The position numbers and the translations under genes are program-made. Positions 38,679 through 49,730 of a stretch of 64,000 nt of DNA are shown in pieces. Under the pieces are notes generated by a model, which worked only from the letters and a program-made list of their open reading frames with translations, was not told the DNA's origin and searched no databases. The number at the start of each line of letters is the position of its first letter. The stretch's first letter is position 1. This DNA comes from Arabidopsis thaliana (taxonomy: Eukaryota > Streptophyta > Magnoliopsida > Brassicales > Brassicaceae), in contig NC_003076.8 of NCBI RefSeq assembly GCF_000001735.4, forward strand, positions 26,849,835-26,913,834, in the 5' to 3' direction.

Positions 38679-39432
38679 GTTTGATATGTTCCAAGAGATT
38701 AGGATTTTATTTCATCAAGATCTCAAGGAGATTTGATATGACGAAACTTGGAACTTCGGTTTTGTAATAACCTGTGAGATTTGAAAGTTGTTAGGGACAG
38801 AAAAAAAATTAAAAAAAAATTGTCTGCTAGTAGTACTCGATTTAGATTCTGCAATTTTTAGCCACTAATGCTAACAAATCTGAGCACACATGCACAAAAA
38901 TATCTTCATCTATCTATACATACAAAATTTCATAACATATAGATATCGTACTTTGAAAACCAATTTGGTGGTTCATGTTCTTTCCCTTATACGCATGTCA
39001 ATCTTGTCTTTTCATCAATAAAGATTCTTTTACATTCTTATGGACTTTTGTGGTTTTCACAGTAAGAATTGATGTCAAGTTTGGTGGGAATAATAATAGA
39101 GCTGTTCTATCTAAAATGAAAACAAACCAATCTCAAAATAATCGAATTGAATTAAATCCAAAAAAAAAAAAAAAACTGAAATTAAAAAGCTGATGAAGAA
39201 ATAAAATCAAACTAAGAAGAGATAATAAGTACGTAGTGCTAGGTTATCATTACTGACCTGAAACCAATTAGGGTTTAGGAGCTGATGATTATACGATGGA
39301 AGAAGATGATGAAGAAAATTAAAAGAGATATTTTTTGTTTTTGTTTTAAGAAGAGAATAATGAGCTTGAGAAGCAGATGATTATGATGAGCTTAGAGAAG
39401 AGATATGGATTGGTGCGTCACATTCTTCATAG

Positions 39433-39441
39433 TTATATATA
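39433..39441 (-). promoter_or_regulatory. TATA box of the small ELHRLY gene
   Basis: TATATATAA on the minus strand, about 760 bases before the ATG. It is consistent with a leader that carries an intron. Confidence 0.5.
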
Positions 39442-39444
39442 CTG

Positions 39445-41804
39445 CAGAAAAATTATTTAAAAAGAAAGTTCACAAATTTAATGATTATAAAAACAAGGTT
39501 TAAGTAATCATTTGTTTAACAATTAATTAATCTCTCTCTCACATATCACAAGAACCAGAGTGATTGTTGCAAACTAACTCAAAGCCCAAATAAAACAAGA
39601 GTGTGTTTAGCCAATAGCCTTCAAAGGTTCTTCTAAGAAATATGCCATATGCCACCTCTTCAGAGTTCAGACAGCTCCAGCAAAGCTTTTACTTACACAA
39701 TCCATATAAATAATATGATCTATATTAATTTTACATGTAAGTATATATGTCTACAAAAATCGTGTACATGGATACATGCTTGACAGATGAGACAATACTA
39801 GATTCAATTTCGGATCCCTCACATATTCATAAAATTAAATTCATCCATAGAATAATAATATTCATGGCTTGGGGGATTTATGATTCATGGTTTTTATATT
39901 GGTAGTTGAAATTTTATATATTATATCATCATCATGAATACCGATGTTGTTTTGGAGTTTTTCGTAGAACTTTAATTTTTTGGTTAAATCTCCGGAATAT
40001 GTATATACATTGTCAAATAAATGTGAATTTAGTGGTTGTTGGAGACTTTATATATATCTTATAAACTTTATAATAATCAATAAAAAATGATTCGATAATA
40101 ATTATGATTAAGATATAATAAAGTGTTTCGGGGAACATCTTATATCTTGCTGAGCTTGAATCACATGCAACCCAGACTAACAAATCAACAAACCCAGTTG
40201 TCTTAATAAATGTATTATACAAAGAAGAAGTATGATTAATTAGTAGATATTCTAAAATAATTAGAAGAGACTTTTTAGAGAATAAATTTGGTATTTAGAG
40301 AGCGAACGAATCAGAATCTGAGAAATAGGTGGCATGTCGTGGGTCCTGCAAGTATGGGGGGAGAAAGAGATCTTAGCCGTTAGATTTGTTAAGGATGTCC
40401 TTTCGAACTGTTCAAAAGTCTTAAAAACTGACCCAACAGGATCTGATCTCCACCGTATCTATAAAACACACACATAAAAGTGACCAAATAATTCTTCTAT
40501 AAGTAATTATCACAATTATTTTTAGTATTGTTTATATGAAAAAGTTTTGCTGATTAAATGTTCCTGGACCGACTTTTTTTCAACAATAAAATTTTATTAT
40601 CTCGTTGAGTTTGCATGTTATGTCAAATTTAAATTAATACAAGGCATGGCTTTAGAGTTGGCCGTTTTGTGTTGATTTGATCTTCTATATTAAGTCAATT
40701 TCTTATGTAATGTGTAACGGGAACAATGTCAAATCCTTTACAACTCACTAATCCATAATTATATGTTACGATAAGGAATGATTTAGGAAATAAAACCATA
40801 TATATATAAATATAAAGTAGCATAAATGTCAGAAGTCGTTATGTTTATTTATACAAAGTTTAAACTTGGCCTAAAGTACTTCAGAAATATATAATTAACT
40901 ATTTAGCTATAGAAACTAGAAAGTATACAAAGAATGTTAACATTTTTCATAACAATATATATATATATATATAACAAGTTCGAATCGCAATCTCTTAGAT
41001 CTCTTAACAAAAATATGTGGGAATTATTAGCTAACATGTTGAGTTGAAATTAGATTTAAACCTAGCCACTAATTCTCTATCTCTCATTTCATTTTGTCAA
41101 CCTAACTACTAACACCATGTATCAATTTTATCGTTATTTACTTATAACCATCTGTTATGTTAGCTAGAAAACATGTGACAACTAGCTACTAATTTTATTT
41201 CTATAATTAACCAAATAAACTAAAGAAACAAACGTGCTTAGAAATGTGGATGTGAGAGAGAGAGAGGCACGCGTTGCCGGAGAGAGGAGCGGCAATGGCA
41301 TGGAGCCGTGGGTCCGATCGACGCCCGCGTTTGTGGAGTGCTCATTCCTTCCTCGGAAATTGTTGTTACAACAGTTATTTATGTATTTTTGGAATGGCCA
41401 CATAATATTATATCAACCCCTGGTTCCGAGTTTTGATAAAATGTGGATCAGACCCAACAAAATGAAAGATTGAGAGTTGTGAAGAGTGTTTTCGTAGGTT
41501 CTTGGAGCAAACGAGACACTGACTTCTGCAGTAATGTCTTGTCCCTCCTCCTACGCTATGATCACGCGCTTTATACTCTTTCTTTTGTTTTTTACTTAGT
41601 CTCTTTCGATTAATTAAATTAATGATTCCATATTTTGAGAGTTTAAGCTCCATATATACTATAATGTTGCATGTAGTCTATACGCATGGATATGTGTGTG
41701 TTCACACATGCGTGTCTTTGTGTGCTTTTAAACTTTTTATTTGTTGAAATAATATAAACACAGAAATGCATGCGAAAATGTATACACACTAATCTATATG
41801 CATA
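39445..41804. other. AT-rich intergenic region
   Basis: No gene is supported. Contains an (AT)n run near 40953-40970 and a GC-richer patch at about 41240-41350. The patch includes a short TTGCCG...CGGCAA stem and short open frames on both strands without known motifs. Confidence 0.5.
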
Positions 41805-41824
41805 TCTATATATACATTTTTGAA

Positions 41825-42590
41825 GTCATTTTAACAAATAAATCCTGAATTTGGATTTATTTACAACTCAATGCCATTAACATTAAATCTTTTCTCCAAA
41901 ATAATTAATTTTACTTTAAATTCTTGATTTAAATTGTCAACCACATTATCAATCAAATTTAATCCAAACAAACTTCAAATCAATCCTTTAAAATTAGCAT
42001 AAACATATTTGTTAACAATATTTTAAAACAAAGTTTTTTGTTAAAACAAATATTACTCTTACTAAACGTTTTTTGTTTAAATAAATAAATCATGTATTAG
42101 AACTTATTTACAATGTCATGACACAACATTAATTATTTAGGAATTAAAGATTTAAATCTTCTAAATCCTTGCTTTTAGAGTTATTATATCATTACCTAAA
42201 AGGCTCAAAATATAAAAAATTTAAATATTATTATTTATATATTTAAACTTTATAAAAAATTATTAATATTTAAACTTATAAAAAGGTTTAATATATCATA
42301 ATTTTTTAACATCATTATATAATATATAGAGTTTAAAAAAATCTCAATTCTTCCGTCATATTTTGTGACTCGAAATTTTAAAAATAAACATATATTAACC
42401 AATTGGCGAAAAATGTGTGAGTTCAACGTCCCACATCGACTAAAATATTTAGACAATGATTCATAAACATATCATAAATAAGATTAACATCAGGAAAAAA
42501 AAAAGATTAACATTAATAAAATAATGGTATTTTTACGGGACGGGTTTGGCGGGACGGGTTTGACAGGATGTTACTTAATAACTATTGTAG
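41825..42590. repeat. Internal Helitron duplication, copy A
   Basis: Starts GTCATTTTAACAAATAAATC and ends near the GGGACGGGTTTGACAGG segment and GTTACTTAATAACTATTG. It aligns with copy B at an offset near 890-896 bases, with substitutions and small indels. Confidence 0.9.
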
Positions 42591-42720
42591 ATAGATACAA
42601 TAATAGAGTATGGTTTAGAGTTAACCATACATTTGTTTCAGTAATGTAAACCGGTATAAGATACACTATTACTAGATTTTTAAGACATGTGAAATATATA
42701 TAAGATTCACCATTTTTGCA

Positions 42721-43480
42721 GCCATTTTAACAAATAAATCTTGGAGTTGGACTTATTTACAACCCAATGCCATTAGCATTAAATCTTTTTTTCAAAATAA
42801 TTAATTTTACTTTAAATTCTTAATTTAAATTGTCAATCACATTATCAATCAAATTTAATCCAAACAAACTTCACATCAATCCCTTAAAATTAGCATAAAA
42901 TTATTTTGTTAACAATATTTTAAAACAAAGTTTTTTGTTTAAATAAATATTGTTCTTACTAAACGTTTTTTGTTTAAATAAACAAATCATGTATTTGAAC
43001 TTATTTACAATGTCATGCTACTGATATTAATTATTTAGGCATGAAAATATTTAATTAAAGATTTAAATCTTCTAAATTCTTGCTTTTAGAGTTATTATAT
43101 CATTACCTAAAAGGCAAAAAATATAAATTTTTTAATTATTATTATTTATATATTTAAAATTCATAAAACATTATTAATATTTAAATTTATAAAAAGTTTA
43201 ATATATCAAAAAAAAATAACATCATTATATAATATATAGAGTTTAAAACATCTCAAAAAAAAATTCGTCATATTTTGTGATTCGAAATTTTAAGAATGAA
43301 CATATATTAACTAATTGGCGAAAAATGTGTGGGTTTAACGTCCCGCAACGAATAAAATATTTTGACAATGATTCATAAACATATTATAAATAAGATCAAC
43401 ATTAATAAAATAAATAAATTTTTTTTGTGGATGGATTTGGCGGGACGGGTTTGGCAGGACGTTACTTAGTAACAATTGTA
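42721..43480. repeat. Internal Helitron duplication, copy B
   Basis: Second direct copy. It is followed by the Helitron 3' terminal hairpin, which copy A lacks. The two copies are clearly diverged, so the duplication is older than the 252-bp repeat at 29855-30374. Confidence 0.9.
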
Positions 43481-43564
43481 AACTATAAAATAATTTACAA
43501 ATTATATATATATTAATTTAAAAAAATGAATTGTCTACGCGGTGTACCGCGGGTTAAAATCTAG

Positions 43565-44523
43565 TAGTATATACATTCGTAACAATTATTAGCATTCAGT
43601 TTGATTTTTGCTAATAATATATATAGTATGGAATTTCATACTGAAACTCATTCTAAAATTTGAAATATGTAGAAATTAAAACAGTTAAGTAGACACCTGT
43701 TTCCAGTTTTGCTAATATATATTGCAAATTCAGAATATATTTTCACCGGCTAACCATATATAACAAGAAAACTTGATAATTAGTCTTCTAAATATGTATG
43801 AATCAAAAAATTTAGTAATATATTATGTATATATGCATATTTTGAAGAAACAATATACGACTAGTACTCATAAAACATAGAGAATGTTCTTGAAGATTGG
43901 CATTTGCCAAAATAAAATTCAAGTGCAATGAAGAAAAAAAAAGCTAAAGTAATGTTGTCATTAGCATTTTTATTTTTATTTTTTTCCGGAGCATTTTTAT
44001 TAATTTATTAAGGGCATATTTTGCACATCAGATCAAAGGAGTACTTTATTACAGAAATTGAAAATTCGTTTGAAGACATGTTGAGAAAATCAAGGATCAC
44101 GGCCTTCTGAAATTCTGAACCTTGGGTTTCCCATTTCATAATCACGAGCTTGATTATTACTAGTATTGGAAAGTAAAATAAGATGATTAAACAAGTGATT
44201 TTCTCAATTACGTGTCACTAACACTAAGGGTAATTATGATGACCAATGGGTGACATCTCGATTTTATCAAACGTCCCTTAACTTTTTTCGACGTCGAGAT
44301 TTTATAAACCAGTAAAGGCATTCTCTTTCACTTTTTTCATTCCCTCATTTTTATAGAATCAGTTTAAGTTTTTCAATTGCTAAGGGAATCGATCGCCTAT
44401 CAGGAGATTCTTCACATCCCTTATAAGCTCATCTGAGGCAAGAAAACAAAATAAAATGATTCAAAAACTACATCAAAAAAAAGTAATGGACATGAAATGA
44501 TTCAAAAAAAGTTTTTGTTGCTA
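43565..44523. other. Spacer between the Helitron and the RHS19 promoter
   Basis: AT-rich, with no gene or RNA recognised. Confidence 0.5.
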
Positions 44524-44540
44524 TTTTTGCTCTGCACGAA
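44524..44540 (+). promoter_or_regulatory. Root-hair element (RHE) upstream of RHS19
   Basis: TTTTTGCTCTGCACGAA fits the published RHE consensus WHHDTGNNN(N)KCACGWH, using the four-base spacer. It lies about 520 bases before the RHS19 start codon. RHEs are bound by RSL-type bHLH factors in root-hair cells, which fits the gene downstream. Confidence 0.55.
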
Positions 44541-44967
44541 TGTCACGTTTGAGAATCTTATCCCTTCATAAATTCCCCAAGTGTCAAATGTCATGCTTCT
44601 TGTTGCTCATAAAGACCCTTTTAGATTCCCTGAGATGGATCCCCCAAAAATATATTTCTTATTAGGTTGAGATTCTCTAACTTGTCCTTTCAAATGTCTA
44701 TGGGCCTGAAAGCCCATAAAAGTCAAAATTTCCAAAGTTGGCCCAAAACAGAAAGATACTTCTGCGTAGACATTCTACAAAGTCAACGCTTAAATATGTC
44801 ATATTCTTTTACTAATTCAAATCCCAAGTTACTAGAGAAGCAACTCGTCGGCCATCACCAAGAACGTGGCTCCAAGTTATATATGATTCGGCCGAATTTT
44901 GAAAACTTCTTCAAAAACATATAGAATTGTTCTATCATTTTATTGATAACTTCCATTTCACCATTCC

Positions 44968-44975
44968 TATAAATA
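44968..44975 (+). promoter_or_regulatory. TATA box of RHS19
   Basis: TATAAATA, 94 bases before the start codon. Confidence 0.7.
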
Positions 44976-45061
44976 CCATTCAATAGTTTTCTTCATTCTC
45001 ACACAACTTAGACAATATCTCACCATTCCTGTAAACACAAAAACTTGTAATTTCCAACGAA

Positions 45062-46466
45062 ATGGCGCGGTTCAGTCTGGTTGTAGTCGTGACTCTTAGT
45101 CTTGCCATCTCTATGTTCCCTGACACAACCACTGCTCAACTCAAAACCAATTTCTACGGAAACTCATGTCCGAATGTTGAACAAATCGTGAAAAAAGTCG
45201 TCCAAGAAAAAATCAAACAGACCTTCGTCACCATCCCAGCTACTCTCCGCCTCTTCTTCCACGATTGCTTCGTCAATGTAATGCTCAAACTTTTGTTGAT
45301 TTTTGTATTAGAAACCTTTTATGCAATGATTTCTTAAAAATTTTGGTTGGTATGTATAAATAGGGATGTGATGCGTCGGTCATGATTCAATCAACGCCTA
45401 CCAACAAAGCCGAGAAGGATCATCCAGACAATATTTCTTTGGCCGGAGATGGATTTGACGTTGTGATCAAAGCCAAGAAAGCTCTTGACGCTATCCCAAG
45501 TTGCAAAAACAAAGTCTCTTGTGCTGATATTCTTGCTTTAGCCACCCGTGATGTTGTTGTCGCCGTAAGTTATATATTTCATTTTCTTCCAATCAGTATA
45601 AAAGTGTTTTTGGGGAAAAGAAATAAAAACCATATGTTAAATATTAAAACATGTGTTATCTATTATACAACAATGATTAAGTGGTGTACGTGTACGCAAT
45701 TTTCAAAAAAAAGTTCGGATGTGTGTAGGCCAAAGGTCCGTCGTACGCAGTGGAACTCGGAAGGTTTGATGGTTTGGTGTCGACTGCGGCTAGCGTTAAC
45801 GGAAACTTGCCCGGACCAAATAACAAAGTTACAGAACTTAACAAGCTTTTTGCCAAAAACAAACTTACCCAAGAGGACATGATCGCTCTTTCAGGTAATG
45901 CATGATAACATACGTTTATATATATGAAGATAGATTGGTTTAGTTACAAATAAATTTTTGCTCAATATTGGTATTTTTTGTCCATCCCTTAAAAGTAGAC
46001 CACTTATATATCAACAAAGTGGATCTAATCTAAGCTATTAAATTTGTCCAATAATGCAGCGGCTCACACACTTGGATTCGCCCATTGTGGCAAAGTGTTC
46101 AACAGAATCTACAACTTCAACCTCACACACGCCGTTGACCCAACTCTAAACAAAGCCTACGCTAAAGAACTTCAGTTGGCTTGTCCCAAGACAGTTGACC
46201 CAAGAATCGCCATCAACATGGACCCAACCACTCCAAGACAATTCGACAACATTTACTTCAAGAATCTGCAACAAGGCAAAGGACTCTTCACTTCCGACCA
46301 AGTTCTCTTCACCGATGGTCGCTCAAAGCCCACCGTTAACGATTGGGCCAAGAATTCTGTTGCTTTCAACAAGGCTTTCGTAACCGCTATGACCAAACTC
46401 GGCCGCGTTGGCGTTAAGACTAGACGCAACGGTAACATTCGTCGTGACTGTGGTGCCTTTAACTGA
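45062..46466 (+). CDS. RHS19: Class III secretory peroxidase 73 (ROOT HAIR SPECIFIC 19)
   Basis: Exons 45062-45277, 45364-45564, 45729-45894 and 46060-46466 give 329 aa, with the classic four-exon plant peroxidase layout. A signal peptide (about 1-25) is followed by [12 protein letters not shown]. Distal haem residues R63 and H67 sit in [17 protein letters not shown]. The proximal His at about 197 is in [10 protein letters not shown]. Conserved cysteines for the four disulfides are present (C36, C69, C74 region, CADIL, C-terminal RRDCGAF). It is an apoplastic haem enzyme that oxidises phenolics with hydrogen peroxide or makes oxygen radicals, and it is linked to root-hair wall growth. It converges on the ADA1-type gene, with 299 bases between stop codons. 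Confidence 0.96.
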
Positions 46467-46765
46467 TCATCCTTTTTGGGTTTTGTTTTCGAGATTTGTT
46501 CTTTGACATGTTATGAGTTTTTGTTTTGTTGTCTTCTGTTTGTTTCTGCTTCTTGTATTTTTGAAAAACACATTAACGAATCTATACCGTTGTTTTATTT
46601 CTCGTGACTGTAATATTAATAATCTTATTTCTATTAAACTTGTTTAATAAATCCAATCTGAGCATCAAAATCAAGACAAACCAAGACATATATACACAAA
46701 ACCTAAAGATGTTCAAAACTTAAAACTCTGTAAAGGAAGAATCTGATCTATCTAGAGTTAGTAGC

Positions 46766-47629
46766 TTATCTGAATCTGCAGGCGATCTTCTCAAGCTTTG
46801 TAGGCCAATCTTCCCCTAGTATCGATGGGTTTAACGCCATAGCTACTTGAAAATCTACCAGAGAAGATGCTGATGAAGCGTTACTAGACCTTGAAGCTGC
46901 TAGTTCAAGACACGGTTTGATCAATCTCTTCAAGAAAACATCTAGCCCTGCGTTTAACGAGTTAGCAAACCCAACCGAAACCTCTAATCCTTCCTCCAAG
47001 TCATCTTCGAGTTTCTTCTTTAAAGAAACCGAATCAGGAAGCTCACCAGAGGAGTAACAACACGTGTCTATACGATGTTGTTTCTTTATAACATCTCTAA
47101 GATTAACACCAAAAGGAGCTTCAATAGGTTGACTTCTCCAACATGGAATCAATTGGTCAACTTCTTCAACATTTTCCATTGACCATTGTTGCCTACCACT
47201 AGAAGAAACAACCTCAGTGACTAGACTCTTCCCTTTGCTAATATTACCATCTTTATTAAGCCTCCGTTGAGTCCTTCCTTTACGAGGTGATCTAGGAAGT
47301 TCTTTGCACAAAGATTGAAAAGCTCCATTTAGTTGCTTCTTCTTCTTGTTATCTGACTCTACACCATTCTTTACGAATGGAGGTAGTGTCTTTGAGAGAC
47401 ATATATTCTTAAGAATCCCTCTAAGCAAAGCGTTGTGTAGACTTATATTCTCCCTCTTCACCGTCACAATGATTAGCTTATCGAAATCAGATTTGCTGAT
47501 TTTCAAGCTCAAGAATTTTGATAAGAGATTAAGGTAACTCTCTGTTTTGGCCCGACCAATCCTCTTCTCAATCTGAGATTTTAACTCTGAAATGTCTGTT
47601 CTAACGACATGATGCTGACTCGTTGGCAT
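46766..47629 (-). CDS. ADA1B: SAGA complex subunit, ADA1/Hfi1-like
   Basis: Single coding exon, 287 aa starting MPTSQHHVVR. The frame is open 11 residues further upstream, but an AG acceptor falls just before the ATG (AAAG|GGGACCC). A matching donor at about 48013 indicates a 5'-UTR intron (about 47639-48013). The N-terminal LKSQIEKRIGRAKTESYLNLLSKFLSLKISKSDFD is the conserved helical start of plant and fungal Hfi1/TADA1 proteins. NALLRGILKNICLSK follows, and a histone-fold-like part is expected in the C-terminal half. ADA1 helps hold the SAGA histone acetyltransferase coactivator together. The symbol is from memory (ADA1b of two Arabidopsis paralogues). It converges on RHS19. Confidence 0.88.
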   Translation of the reverse strand: MPTSQHHVVRTDISELKSQIEKRIGRAKTESYLNLLSKFLSLKISKSDFDKLIIVTVKRENISLHNALLRGILKNICLSKTLPPFVKNGVESDNKKKKQLNGAFQSLCKELPRSPRKGRTQRRLNKDGNISKGKSLVTEVVSSSGRQQWSMENVEEVDQLIPCWRSQPIEAPFGVNLRDVIKKQHRIDTCCYSSGELPDSVSLKKKLEDDLEEGLEVSVGFANSLNAGLDVFLKRLIKPCLELAASRSSNASSASSLVDFQVAMALNPSILGEDWPTKLEKIACRFR

Positions 47630-48362
47630 TTGGGTCCCCTTTAAAAAAAAAACACAGTTCACACAAAAACAATGAATCTGGATTCGTATAAGTCAAATCA
47701 TGATAGAAAAAGGTCAACCCAAGTTGCGATTTACCAAAAAATGTCGAATTGAGATTCGAATTACGAAACCCAGATTGTCAAATTATCGGAATTAAGTAAT
47801 TTTTCAACTTCATTCGATAATCCAAGATTCATGTAATCCCCCGAACGAAACACACATAAATGAACAATGAACAGTAAAACTACCAAAATAAAATAAAATC
47901 CCAGTTTCGATTCCCGACAGAAACAACAACAACAAAGATTTAGTGAAACTTGAACTCTTTCCACAGATTACCAGATTCGAAAAAATCACAGAGAACTGAA
48001 AAAGTTAACTAACCTTGTGAAGAAGACCAGATAGTCGAATGAAGCTTGAATTGGAACAGTACTGAACTCGATTTTAATCGCGACTTGAATTAGCAAAATG
48101 AAGGATTTTGAGGAAATTTAGACGAATAGATCACATTTTCTAAATTTTTTTTTTTTTTTTTTAAGAAGCTTCTGCATTGAGGGAGTCAACGTTTAGTCAA
48201 CTTGGCACGTGCAAAATTATATACAGCTGGAGAGTTTAGCTAACGGACCAATCATGTTACTTGATTTGCTAAATAAAAAGAGTTTGCAAGTCAGCACAAT
48301 TCAGACACAACGGGTCGGGGTCGGGTTAACTAAGACATGATAAGCACAGCAACCCCATTAAT
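47630..48362. other. Leader and promoter of the ADA1-type gene
   Basis: Contains the 5'-UTR intron and first exon of the ADA1-type gene, a run of about 19 T near 48146-48163 (A run on the gene strand), and the 3' flank of the GRAS pseudogene. The minus-strand open frame at 47761-47964 falls inside the intron and is not supported. Confidence 0.6.
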
Positions 48363-49730
48363 TTAGTTTGGTGGTGCCCAAGCCGAAGCAAACATAACGC
48401 TATGTCCCTTCCACGTCAGCACAAAACGTTCCACGTCATTATCGTCGTCAACATCTTTCTTCATTCCCCAACCGGTGGCGTGTTCCTCCAGCATTGTTTT
48501 AACCTCTGTCATCGCCGTCTCACCGAACCCAACTCCGGTAAACTTAGCTTCCCTCATCCGCTCAAGTCACCGGCTCTTCGGCTCTAATCTCTCCACTCTC
48601 TCCGCACCTTCCTTGGCTACTACGTTATCTATCTTCCAACTTATATCTGCCTCATACCACTGTCTTTGCTCGCTACCACGTGTCAAAAACATCTCGGCGG
48701 TATCGTAAGGAATCCACATGTAGTTATAAAGAGACCGTAACCTGAACATTTGAAAACACATTTTACTCATCAGGTCAAACATTAGTGTTTAGGGTTTAAA
48801 TTTTGAAATAGAACCGAAAAAAGATAAACCTGGAGATAAAGTTAGTCGACGTGAAATCCGAGTCTTCGTCGATAAGGGTTACGATCGTTGGGTTTAGATC
48901 TCGAAGTTCTTTCAAGAAAACTGATCGGAGATTCGAAGTTAATATTTCGTCGGGGATATAGTGAAGCATCATGTGGCAGTTAACGACGAGAGCTTCGTTG
49001 AAGACGAATGGGTCGATTCTTAGTTGTTCGATAAGGGAGGAGAGGCCGTCGGAGTAAGAAGAAGATATGATTCTAAACTCCATTGCAACGTTACGTGTGG
49101 TTGCGAAGTTTACTAGCTTTGAACCTAGCTCTTCGTAGGAGATTCCGAGCAACGGCGGCGGATGAAATTCAGCGTCGGAAGCAATGACGGTGAGTTTGAG
49201 AAGCGGAGGCGGTTTTTTGTGGAGTTTGTTTGCCATGGAGTCTATAAGAGTAGGGATTTGCATGCAGTGAGTCAAACTTAAGTCAACGATGTGAACGGAT
49301 GAGTAACCTTCTACGGCGTCGAGGATTGCGGCGTTGGCGGCTATGAATCCGAAACGGTGCCATGGCGTCAAGTCGACGAACTCAGCGAGCTCTATGACGG
49401 AGAACCGGTGTAGCGTTTTCTGGGATATGGAAGCTGTAGCAGCCAGTGATAGAAACGCAAACGCAGGGCTTTTGGAGGCGGTGCGTGATATTAACGCGCG
49501 GAGGAAAGAGGCAGCGAGTCTTTGAGTTGAGTTGAGTCGCCGTCGGGTGAAGCGAGGTTGTTGAGCACCCAAATGATCTGTTGAGCCAACGTGGCGTCGT
49601 TTGATTCGATGGCGTTTGCGCAATGGAGGAGAAGCTGCTCCATGCAGTTAGCATCACCGCTAAGAGATTTGGACGAAGAGAAACTGGGCCAAATGGGTCG
49701 GGTCGGGTTTAGAATTTGGGTTGTGTTCAT
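48363..49730 (-). pseudogene. GRAS-family (SCL32-like) transcription factor gene, disrupted
   Basis: The coding sequence runs from ATG at 49730 (MNTTQILNP) to the stop at 48363, with one intron (48829-48742) between SR and LRSLYNY. GRAS motifs are present in order: LLLHCANAIESND (LHR1), HIVDLSLTHCMQIPTL (VHIID), the PFYRE region, and the C-terminal SAW block WKGHSVMFASAW. It closely resembles SCL32. Two lesions break it. A third copy of the 5-mer CTCAA at 49536-49522 shifts the frame after about residue 69. A TGA at 48569-48567 replaces the Trp expected after RLEPKSR. The first intact product would stop soon after the frameshift. Translation from an internal ATG could still give a truncated protein. 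I recall locus AT5G67411 here. Confidence 0.85.

Larger units (their letters stand above)
41805..43564 (+). mobile_element. Helitron-type transposon (ATREP-like, non-autonomous)
   Basis: The 3' end has the full Helitron signature. A perfect 6-bp stem hairpin CGCGGT-GT-ACCGCG (43538-43551) ends 9 bases before the terminal CTAG (43561-43564), which is followed by a target T. The likely 5' end is TCTATATATACATTTT at 41805, after an A at 41804, as expected for insertion between A and T. No Rep/helicase ORF is present, so it would be mobilised in trans. The interior contains two diverged direct copies of a roughly 0.76-kb segment. The 3' end is certain from sequence; the 5' end is inference. Confidence 0.8.

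Noticed and set aside
40979-40998. tRNA B-box-like GTTCGAATCGC
   Set aside because: It lacks the GG and CC of the B box and has no A box or cloverleaf upstream.
47761-47964. 67-codon minus-strand frame with a hydrophobic segment
   Set aside because: It falls within the predicted 5'-UTR intron of the ADA1-type gene.
48742-48829. A third break in the GRAS gene between SR and LRSLYN
   Set aside because: GT and AG sites in correct phase make this a normal intron, so only the 5-bp repeat and the TGA are counted as lesions.
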